Source of the DNA: an uncultured Treponema sp.
Lineage (GTDB): Bacteria; Spirochaetota; Spirochaetia; Treponematales; Treponemataceae
Length of the DNA stretch: 5,129 nt
Assembly (NCBI GenBank): GCA_905236315.1
Contig: CAJOPO010000222.1
Span: 1-5,129, forward strand
Reading direction: 5' to 3'
The translations under genes and the position numbers were made by a program. The stretch's first letter is position 1; every line of letters begins with the position of its first letter. Positions 1 through 5,129 of the stretch are shown piece after piece. The notes below the pieces were generated by a model. It did not search any database. It worked only from the letters and a program-made list of their open reading frames with translations, and had not been told where the DNA came from.

Positions 1-53
1 CCAAATTGTTTTTGTTTTGACTTATACAATTCTAGTAAATCTTCAAATTTCAT
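1..53 (-). CDS. 5' end of an unidentified ORF downstream of the methyltransferase remnant (partial)
   Basis: An ATG at 51-53 opens a minus-strand frame of 17 full codons, MKFEDLLELYKSKQKQF, that runs off the left edge. A GGAG ribosome binding site lies at 59-62, five bases before the ATG. The ATG overlaps the ancestral stop of the methyltransferase remnant (TGA, 50-52) as ATGA, the arrangement of translationally coupled genes. In restriction-modification operons such a partner is often the endonuclease, so that role is possible here. The visible residues carry no diagnostic motif and the function remains unknown. Whether the gene is intact cannot be judged from this window. Confidence 0.55.
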   Translation of the reverse strand, partial: MKFEDLLELYKSKQKQF

Positions 54-1038
54 ATTTTCTCCATAATCAAAATGTATTCTGTTGGATAAGCCATTTTTAT
101 ATTTTCATCTGTGACTTTTCCAAATCTTCATGTTTCTGGGTCGCGTGTAGATGGAAGCATTTTTGATGGAATTTCGCGTTTTATTATATTATGTGTTTTA
201 AATCCAATATTCTCAAATTGCTCTTGAAATACTTCGGCATTTTTGATTTTTACGCCTTGAAATTCTGTGTCGCGCCAATGACGACACATGCTTTTCCGCC
301 ATTTTTAAGGATTCGTTTTATTTCTTCAAAAGTTTCGAGCATATCGGCATAGTAATTTTTGACTTCTACTTGCTTTTTGTTTTTCAACTGTGAAATTATT
401 TCAGTCGCAATCGAACTTTTTAAATCAATCGCATCGCGTTTTTTGTACGAACTACCAATAAATTTTTGACGAAAATCTGGTAATTCGTTCATAAATCCAA
501 ACCAAAGGGACGGAAGCTGATGCAAATCTGCATATTCATAAGATGTAACATAGGGCGGAGAAGTAACAATCAAACTCGCTTTTTCATTTTCACACGGAAT
601 ATGACGAGAATCTCCACACTGAATTGTTCGATAAAAATCAATATTTTCTCGAATTTCAGGAGATAACAAATTATTGAATTCTTCATGTCGTTTTATCATT
701 TTTCTTGATTGTGTTACAAAAAGCTCAATAGGGTCATATACTTTTTTGTGCATATCGCGAGTTGGTTTTATGCTTTTTTGAAGCCAAATTGAAGCGGTTT
801 TTAAGATTTGTGCAAATGCAACAAAATAAAAATTACGGATTTCTTCATTTTCGATTTTCTGTAAGCGAGCAAAAATTATAGCCAGTTTTTCTTTTTGTTC
901 TCGCAAAAACCAATAGTCAATTCGTTCATTTTGAGGAATTTTCGTTAATGCGGATTTTACTGAATCCGAATAATTCCAATTTACTGAATAATCTAAATCA
1001 GCCGAAATAGAATCAAATTCACGCGATAAATCTTTTAT
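50..1038 (-). pseudogene. Site-specific DNA methyltransferase remnant (TSPPY type), 5'-truncated, frameshifted and with a nonsense codon
   Basis: The minus-strand frame reads continuously from the palindrome at 1039-1074 to a TAA at 250-252. It contains KIPQNERIDYWF, then IENEEIRNFYFVAFAQIL, GDSRHIP, the catalytic motif IV TSPPY followed by VTSYEYADLHQL, and the late strand RILKNGGKACVVIGAT. These are features of AdoMet-dependent DNA methyltransferases, with TSPPY favouring N4-cytosine specificity. Three lesions are visible. First, the N-terminal half is gone: no FxGxG or DPFxGSGT AdoMet motif precedes the remnant, and TAA (1063-1065) closes the frame inside the palindrome. Second, a frameshift near 267-275 (GCGACACAG) moves the family C-terminus, FQGVKIKNAEVFQEQF then IKREIPSKMLPSTRDPET, into another frame. 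Third, TGA at 128-130 replaces the Gly codon expected in DPETGRF, after which FGKVTDEN and YPTEYILIMEK continue to TGA at 50-52. The TTG at 904-906 lies inside the conserved stretch and is not a convincing start. Catalytic activity is very unlikely. The specific target sequence cannot be told. Confidence 0.88.
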
Positions 1039-1074
1039 GGGAGCCTCTAAAAACTTCAGTTTTTAGAGGCTCCC
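1039..1074. repeat. Perfect palindrome, 16-bp arms with 4-base loop, at the methyltransferase break point
   Basis: The arms GGGAGCCTCTAAAAAC (1039-1054) and GTTTTTAGAGGCTCCC (1059-1074) are exact reverse complements around the loop TTCA. After one T-T mismatch the pairing continues for four more A-T pairs on both flanks (1034-1037 with 1076-1079). As RNA this is a strong hairpin on either strand and could act as a bidirectional terminator. Neither side has a proper T-run, however, so terminator function is uncertain. It lies exactly where the methyltransferase frame begins, so it may also be the end of a mobile or dispersed palindromic repeat, or a scar of the truncation. Confidence 0.7.
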
Positions 1075-1100
1075 TTAAATATGTCAAGCATGTTTTTATA

Positions 1101-1210
1101 AAAGGCATAGCCTTCGTACCATAAAGGTATAACCTTTACACCCTAAAGGCTATACCTTCGCACCCTAAAGGTTGTACCTTTTAAATGCAAAGGTTATACC
1201 TTTTTTGAAT
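1101..1210. repeat. Array of five contiguous 22-bp imperfect repeats, each with a short palindrome
   Basis: Units start at 1101, 1123, 1145, 1167 and 1189, each exactly 22 bp with no spacer. Each begins AAAGG, has CCTT ten bases in, and ends in a variable 7-8-base tail. The core is AAAGGY-NNN-RCCTT. Units 2, 4 and 5 pair GGT with ACC, unit 1 pairs GGC with GCC (a compensated change), and unit 3 has a C-A mismatch. The 22-bp period is about two helical turns, so the palindromes would face the same side of the DNA. The period is not a multiple of three, which argues against coding. The array ends 38 bp before the oppA -35 box. It could be an operator array, a hairpin series in a leader RNA, or a non-functional tandem repeat; the sequence alone does not decide. 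Confidence 0.8.
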
Positions 1211-1248
1211 ATTATGCAAAATATTACATAAAAATCACTTTCTTTATA

Positions 1249-1277
1249 TTGAATTGCAAGATTGCTTATGCTAAAAT
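1249..1277 (+). promoter_or_regulatory. Probable oppA promoter, extended -10 type
   Basis: TTGAAT (1249-1254) is a partial -35 match. It stands 17 bases from TAAAAT (1272-1277), one mismatch from the sigma-70 -10 consensus, and TGC (1269-1271) supplies an extended -10. Transcription would start near 1284, leaving a leader of about 19 bases. The DNA upstream is very AT-rich. Assignment rests on consensus matching only. Confidence 0.6.
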
Positions 1278-1292
1278 ATGCCAATTTAATTT

Positions 1293-1297
1293 GGAGG
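1293..1297 (+). promoter_or_regulatory. oppA ribosome binding site that fixes the start codon
   Basis: GGAGG stands five bases before ATG 1303-1305. It selects this ATG over the in-frame TTG at 1249, which has no Shine-Dalgarno sequence, coincides with the likely -35 box, and would place 18 hydrophilic residues before the signal peptide. Confidence 0.9.
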
Positions 1298-1302
1298 CAT
1301 TT

Positions 1303-2880
1303 ATGAAAAAAATTGTAAAGACTACTGTTGCACTCCTAGCAGCAGCTGTAGTTTTTGCTTCTTGCGGAGGCAAATCAAAAAGTGGGGGCAATGAATTTAT
1401 TCTAAATAATGGAACAGAGCCACAATCCCTTGACCCCTCTCAGATTCAGGGTGTTCCAGAACACCGTCTTTATATGGCTCTTTTTGAGGGATTAGTATCT
1501 TATGACCCACAAACAAGCAAGGCAATTCCTGGCGTAGCAGAAAGCTGGGAACGCTCAGAAGATGGCACTGTATTAACATATCACCTTAGAAAAACAACTT
1601 GGAGTGATGGTACTCCAATTACCGCGCAAACATTCGTAGATTCTTGGCTATATTATTTAGCTCCTTCTACCGCAGCCCAATATGCTTATATGCCTGCTGC
1701 AATCATTAAGGGAGCGGAAGATTATAATGCAGGCAAAGCAGATGCTTCTACTGTAGGTTTACGTGCTGTAGATGAGCAGACCTTTGAAATCACTTTAAAC
1801 GGTCCCATTCCTTATGCAATAGATATGATGGCACACTACTCTTTTGCCCCACTTCCTTTGCATGCAATAGAAAAATATGGTCAGGATTGGACAAAGCCTG
1901 GTAACTTTGTAGGAAACGGTCCTTTTGTACTAGAAAGTTGGAAACCACAAGAGAGTATAACCGTAGTACCTAATGAAAAATACTGGAACAGAAAAAATGT
2001 ATATCTTTCTCGCATTACATTCCTTACTATAGAAAACGAAACAACTGCATATAATAAGTTTAAGAATGGTGAAATGGACTGGGATACTTATGTACCTCTT
2101 GAAATGCTTGATGAAATTAAACTTTCTGATTCTTATCATGTAAGTCCACAGCTTTCTTCATATTATTATGAATTCAATATTAATGACCCTGTATTAAAAG
2201 ATGTACGTGTAAGAAAGGCTCTTAGCATTGCAGTTGACCGTCAGCAGCTTGTAGACAAAGTTACACGTGGTGGACAGATTCCTGCCCCAGCATTTGTTCC
2301 TCCTATGGACGGTTATACTCCAGCAAAGGGAAATAACTTCAACTTAGCAGAAGCAAAACAATTACTTGCAGAAGCAGGCTACCCCAACGGAGAAGGTTTT
2401 CCTACAATGGCTGTTATCTATAACACAAACGAAGGTCATAAGAAGATCGCAGAGTATGTACAGCAACAATGGAAAGAAAATCTTGGAATTAATGTAACCC
2501 TAGAAAATATGGAATGGGCTACCTTCCTAGATAACAGACAGAAGAATAACTTCCAGATTGCAAGAGCAGGTTGGGTAGGAGATTACCTAGACCCATCAAA
2601 CTTCCTAGAATTATGTCTAACTGATTCTGGTAACAATGACGGACGCTATTCAAATGCAGAATTTGATGCTCTTATGAAAAAGGCTGCAACCTTGCCAGAT
2701 GGAGCAGAAAGAAATAAAGTATTACAAGATGCAGAAGAGATTCTTATTACACAAGACCAAGCTCTTATGCCTTTCTATTATTATGTTTCTCAGAATATGA
2801 TTGACCTTACTAAGTGGGACGGTTGGTATATGAATACACTAGATGTTCATCCCTATGTAGGCTTAAAAGCTAGAAGATAG
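1303..2880 (+). CDS. oppA: OppA, oligopeptide ABC transporter substrate-binding lipoprotein
   Basis: Encodes a 525-residue extracytoplasmic binding protein of the SBP family 5 (OppA/DppA type), which captures peptides and hands them to the OppB/OppC channel. The N-terminus is a lipoprotein signal: basic MKKIVK, a hydrophobic core, and the lipobox FASC with Cys21 as the predicted lipidated residue. A short Gly/Ser/Lys linker follows. The mature protein shows family hallmarks: EPQSLDPSQI (39-48), the LFEGLVSYD segment, the signature region AESWERSEDGT...LRKTTWSDGTPI (79-106), VGNGPFVLESW (203-213), KDVRVRKALSIAVDR (299-313) and GWVGDYLDPSNFLEL (423-437). Asp427 aligns by eye with the E. coli OppA Asp that salt-bridges the peptide amino terminus, supporting a peptide substrate. 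Length is close to E. coli OppA. It is followed by a hairpin and a separate promoter before oppB. Nickel or other SBP_bac_5 ligands cannot be fully excluded, but the motifs favour oligopeptides. Sequence downstream to 5129 is the matching permease operon. Confidence 0.95.
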   Translation: MKKIVKTTVALLAAAVVFASCGGKSKSGGNEFILNNGTEPQSLDPSQIQGVPEHRLYMALFEGLVSYDPQTSKAIPGVAESWERSEDGTVLTYHLRKTTWSDGTPITAQTFVDSWLYYLAPSTAAQYAYMPAAIIKGAEDYNAGKADASTVGLRAVDEQTFEITLNGPIPYAIDMMAHYSFAPLPLHAIEKYGQDWTKPGNFVGNGPFVLESWKPQESITVVPNEKYWNRKNVYLSRITFLTIENETTAYNKFKNGEMDWDTYVPLEMLDEIKLSDSYHVSPQLSSYYYEFNINDPVLKDVRVRKALSIAVDRQQLVDKVTRGGQIPAPAFVPPMDGYTPAKGNNFNLAEAKQLLAEAGYPNGEGFPTMAVIYNTNEGHKKIAEYVQQQWKENLGINVTLENMEWATFLDNRQKNNFQIARAGWVGDYLDPSNFLELCLTDSGNNDGRYSNAEFDALMKKAATLPDGAERNKVLQDAEEILITQDQALMPFYYYVSQNMIDLTKWDGWYMNTLDVHPYVGLKARR

Positions 2881-2907
2881 CATAATAAATTAATAAATAT
2901 ACACACA

Positions 2908-2947
2908 AACCTTATAATTATGCATTTTATTGCATACTTATAAGGTT
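2908..2947 (+). terminator. Hairpin between oppA and oppB, possible leaky terminator or mRNA 3' stabiliser
   Basis: AACCTTATAA (2908-2917) pairs with TTATAAGGTT (2938-2947). After one T-C mismatch the stem continues TATGCA/TGCATA around the six-base loop TTTTAT, giving 16 pairs in a 17-position stem. It starts 28 bp after the oppA stop. The downstream sequence is T-rich but interrupted (TTATCTTGTTTTC), so termination would probably be partial. Such a structure commonly raises binding protein over permease by attenuation or by protecting the upstream message. That role is inferred. Confidence 0.6.
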
Positions 2948-3023
2948 AAATTATCTTGTTTTCATATTTTTATTAAAAAAACTCAAATTATCGGCAAAAA
3001 AACTAAAAAAACAAAAATCAATA

Positions 3024-3032
3024 TGTTATAAT
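3024..3032 (+). promoter_or_regulatory. Probable internal promoter for oppB, extended -10 type
   Basis: TGT followed by a perfect TATAAT (3027-3032) makes an extended -10. No good -35 exists at 17-18 bp, where the sequence is A-rich (TAAAAA at 3004-3009), which extended -10 promoters tolerate. Four A-tracts lie just upstream (2975-3017). Transcription would start near 3039, about 48 bases before the oppB ATG. Confidence 0.55.
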
Positions 3033-3087
3033 ACATCGCCCTTTACAAGGTTCTCTAAAATAATGTGGCAATTATAGAGGTAGAAAT

Positions 3088-4020
3088 ATGGGTAAGTTTG
3101 TAATACGCCGATTTTTAAGTTTAATTCCAACAATGTTTCTAATAGTAACATTTACATTCTTTATTATTCGTGCAGCCCCTGGTGGTCCATTTTCTAGTGA
3201 AAAAAAAGTTTCCGAAGAAGTTATGGCTAATATGATGCACAAATACGGTCTTGATGAACCTCTAGTTGTACAATACATAAAATATATGGGACGTGTTTTA
3301 CATGGAGATTTAGGTCCTTCATTTAAGAATAAAGATTATACTGTAAACCAGCTTATTGGTCAGAGTATGCCTAATTCTATGATATTAGGTGTTACTTCCC
3401 TTGCTATAGCTCTTATACTAGGTTCACTTGCAGGTATGGCTTCGGCAATAAAACAAAACACTTGGGTGGATTACACTTGTATGTCTTTTGCAAGTTTAGG
3501 TATATCCATTCCTCTTTTTGTTGTAGGTCCTATAGCAGTATTAGTGTTTGCAATGAAACTAAAATGGCTTCCTACATCAGGGTGGATTACAAGCCGAAAT
3601 GGTTCCATATCCATGCTTGTCATGCCTGCTATGACACTTGCCCTTCCCTACTTTTCTTCTATAACACGTCTTACAAGAGCTTCTGTTTTGGAAGTATTAC
3701 GTTCCGATTATGTTAGAACTGCCCATGCAAAGGGCTTAAAAAAATCTACTGTTATGTTTAGACACGTTTTACGTGGTGCACTATTACCAGTTGTAACATA
3801 TCTAGGACCTGCATTTGCGGGTATAGTAACAGGGTCTGTTGTAATTGAGCAGATATTTTTAGTTCCTGGTATAGGTAATTACTTTGTAAAGTCAGCATTA
3901 AACCGAGATTACATGTTAATTTTAGGAACAGTTATAGTATATTCACTCATTCTAGTTTTAATGAACTTTATTGTAGATATATTATATGGATTTTTAGACC
4001 CCCGCATATCGTATAAATAA
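3088..4020 (+). CDS. oppB: OppB, oligopeptide ABC transporter permease
   Basis: Encodes a 310-residue inner-membrane permease subunit that pairs with OppC to form the peptide channel. Length and layout match E. coli OppB (306 residues). The start MGKFVIRRFLSLIPTMFLIV leads into the first membrane span, followed by the family segment RAAPGGPFSSEKKVSEEVM (28-46) and HGDLGPSFKNKDYTVNQLI (72-90). The BPD_transp_1 domain starts near residue 95. The EAA loop that contacts the ATPase is YVRTAHAKGLKKSTVMFRHV...LLP (208-234), then GSVVIEQIFLVPGIG (249-263) and the end ILYGFLDPRISY. AGAGG at 3076-3080 lies seven bases before the ATG. The gene has its own likely promoter upstream and is 15 bp from oppC, so the two permease genes should be co-transcribed. 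The DppB paralogue family is similar, but PGGPF and the KNKDYTV stretch fit OppB best. Confidence 0.95.
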   Translation: MGKFVIRRFLSLIPTMFLIVTFTFFIIRAAPGGPFSSEKKVSEEVMANMMHKYGLDEPLVVQYIKYMGRVLHGDLGPSFKNKDYTVNQLIGQSMPNSMILGVTSLAIALILGSLAGMASAIKQNTWVDYTCMSFASLGISIPLFVVGPIAVLVFAMKLKWLPTSGWITSRNGSISMLVMPAMTLALPYFSSITRLTRASVLEVLRSDYVRTAHAKGLKKSTVMFRHVLRGALLPVVTYLGPAFAGIVTGSVVIEQIFLVPGIGNYFVKSALNRDYMLILGTVIVYSLILVLMNFIVDILYGFLDPRISYK

Positions 4021-4035
4021 TAAGGAATAGAAAAA

Positions 4036-5091
4036 ATGGCATTTGGTTTTAAGAAAAAGAATATGGGCGTAAATGAGTTTAACCAAGAGATGAAAGGTGT
4101 ATCTGCTTGGGGAGATGCTTGGAAACGCCTTAAAAAAAATAAAATGGCAGTTATAAGTTTATGGGTTGTAATTGCATATATAATTGTAGCTTTAGCCGCT
4201 CCCATTTTGCCAATTTATCCTTATGAAGAGCAAGTTGTTTCTCATGCAAATCTTCCACCTTCTTTTAGACCAGCCGCTCAAGTCTTACTAAGGCAAAGAA
4301 CTAAATATCTTACTCGTGTAATGAAAAAAGAAGGACGAACAACATTTACAGAAGCTGAGCAAAAAGAATTAGATGACATTATTGCAACACTAGAAACGGA
4401 ACAAGGTCAACGCCATTATATACTTGGAACAGATGCACTAGGACGCGATATGCTTAGCCGAACAATTTATGGGGGGCGCATTTCGCTTTTGATAGGTCTT
4501 GTAGGAACAGTAACTGCTTTATGTATAGGTATTCTTGTAGGTGCAATCGCGGGATTTTCTGGAGGGCTTACAGATACCTTACTTATGCGTTTTGTAGACA
4601 TAATGTACGGTCTGCCTTATATGTTAATGGTTATAATAATGATGGCCATACTAGGACGTAATATTGCCATTCTATTTGTAGCAATAGCATTAGTTTCATG
4701 GCTTACAATCGCTCGCGTAGTAAGAGGGCAGATTATGAGCCTTAAAAACTCTGAATATGTACAAGCTGCAAGAACAATGGGAGCTTCTTCTGCACATATA
4801 ATATTCCGACATCTTTTGCCAAATACGCTAGGAATAATCATAGCTTATGCAACGCTTTCCCTTCCAGAGTTTATAATGAGCGAAAGTTTTTTATCATTCT
4901 TAGGTTTAGGTGTTTCAGCTCCACTTGCAAGTTGGGGTAGTTTAGTTTCTGATGGGGTAAAAGGTATGGAGCTTTATCCATGGATTCTTATTGTACCTGC
5001 TCTTACAATGACAGTGTTCTTGTTCGCAATGAACTTTTTAGGAGATGGTGTAAGAGATGCATTTGACCCACAAAGTAAAAACAGAGTATAA
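4036..5091 (+). CDS. oppC: OppC, oligopeptide ABC transporter permease with an enlarged periplasmic loop
   Basis: Encodes a 351-residue second permease subunit, partner of OppB. A cytoplasmic N-terminal segment (AWGDAWKRLKKNKMAV) precedes TM1 (about 37-59). The BPD_transp_1 domain follows the hallmark HYILGTDALGRDMLSR (127-142), with GGRISLLIG next. The EAA loop is SEYVQAARTMGASSAHIIFRHLLPN (roughly 239-263), and the end carries FLSFLGLG, SWGSLVSDG and FNFLGDGVRDAFDP-like segments (MNFLGDGVRDAFDPQ here). It is about 49 residues longer than E. coli OppC as I recall it (302). The excess lies between TM1 and the GTD motif, a charged, probably helical stretch at about 79-126 that would sit in the periplasm. 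AAGGA (4022-4026) is nine bases before the ATG. The gene is in the same transcription unit as oppB and the ORF that follows. Confidence 0.95.
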   Translation: MAFGFKKKNMGVNEFNQEMKGVSAWGDAWKRLKKNKMAVISLWVVIAYIIVALAAPILPIYPYEEQVVSHANLPPSFRPAAQVLLRQRTKYLTRVMKKEGRTTFTEAEQKELDDIIATLETEQGQRHYILGTDALGRDMLSRTIYGGRISLLIGLVGTVTALCIGILVGAIAGFSGGLTDTLLMRFVDIMYGLPYMLMVIIMMAILGRNIAILFVAIALVSWLTIARVVRGQIMSLKNSEYVQAARTMGASSAHIIFRHLLPNTLGIIIAYATLSLPEFIMSESFLSFLGLGVSAPLASWGSLVSDGVKGMELYPWILIVPALTMTVFLFAMNFLGDGVRDAFDPQSKNRV

Positions 5092-5114
5092 AAGCCGTTT
5101 ATTAGGAGCACAAC

Positions 5115-5129
5115 ATGACTGATGAAATA
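5115..5129 (+). CDS. First codons of the next operon gene, probably the ATPase OppD (partial)
   Basis: AGGAG (5104-5108) stands six bases before ATG 5115-5117, which opens MTDEI and runs off the right edge. It begins 23 bp after the oppC stop with no terminator between. In oppABCDF operons this position is taken by the ATPase OppD. That identity rests on gene order only, since no diagnostic residue is visible. Confidence 0.6.

Noticed and set aside
267..275. Phase-variable switch at the methyltransferase frameshift
   Set aside because: GCGCGACACAG has only two-copy dinucleotides, too short for slippage switching, and the gene also lacks its N-terminus and has a nonsense codon.
250..906. A functional 218-residue methyltransferase starting at TTG 904-906
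   Set aside because: The frame continues upstream through conserved KIPQNERIDYWF, the AdoMet-binding half is missing, and the conserved C-terminus is out of frame.
1101..1210. CRISPR array
   Set aside because: The 22-bp units abut with no spacers, and the variable part of each unit is only 7-8 bases. No cas gene is visible.
1249..1302. An upstream in-frame TTG start that would lengthen OppA by 18 residues
   Set aside because: It has no ribosome binding site, overlaps the likely promoter, and would bury the lipoprotein signal. ATG 1303 has GGAGG at ideal spacing.
1397..2139. Minus-strand open frames inside oppA, and similar ones inside oppB and oppC
   Set aside because: They are short, lack ribosome binding sites and recognisable motifs, and lie opposite well-conserved genes.
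1..5129. tRNA, rRNA, insertion sequence or phage attachment site
   Set aside because: No cloverleaf, transposase motif, terminal inverted repeat pair with target duplication, or integrase was seen.

Overview
The window is AT-rich bacterial DNA holding the first part of an oligopeptide ABC transporter operon (oppA, oppB, oppC and the first codons of a probable oppD) on the plus strand. It is preceded by the decayed remains of a DNA methyltransferase gene on the minus strand. The base composition, the lipoprotein form of OppA and the gene order would suit a spirochaete such as Treponema. That placement is an inference, because the window has no marker gene.

Positions 1-1038 (minus strand): a site-specific DNA methyltransferase pseudogene of the TSPPY (motif IV) type. 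It has lost its N-terminal half, has a two-base-type frameshift near 267-275, and has a nonsense codon at 128-130 where the family normally has Gly. Its ancestral stop overlaps the start of a further minus-strand ORF by ATGA. That ORF has a good ribosome binding site and runs off the left edge. It may be the restriction or partner gene of the same system, but only 17 codons are visible.

Positions 1039-1302: no gene. This stretch holds a perfect 16-bp-arm palindrome exactly where the methyltransferase breaks off, then five contiguous 22-bp imperfect repeats (1101-1210), each built around a short palindrome. An extended -10 promoter (1249-1277) and a strong Shine-Dalgarno sequence for oppA follow.

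Positions 1303-5129: oppA (peptide-binding lipoprotein), then a 207-bp gap with a long hairpin, phased A-tracts and a second extended -10 promoter. Next come oppB and oppC (the two permease subunits, 15 bp apart) and the first five codons of the next gene. OppA captures peptides outside the cytoplasmic membrane, OppB/OppC form the channel, and the ATPases OppD/OppF, expected beyond the right edge, would drive import. The hairpin and separate promoter between oppA and oppB suggest that the binding protein and the permease can be expressed at different levels.

I do not see a wholly new system. The least explained parts are the 22-bp palindromic array and the palindrome at the methyltransferase break point.
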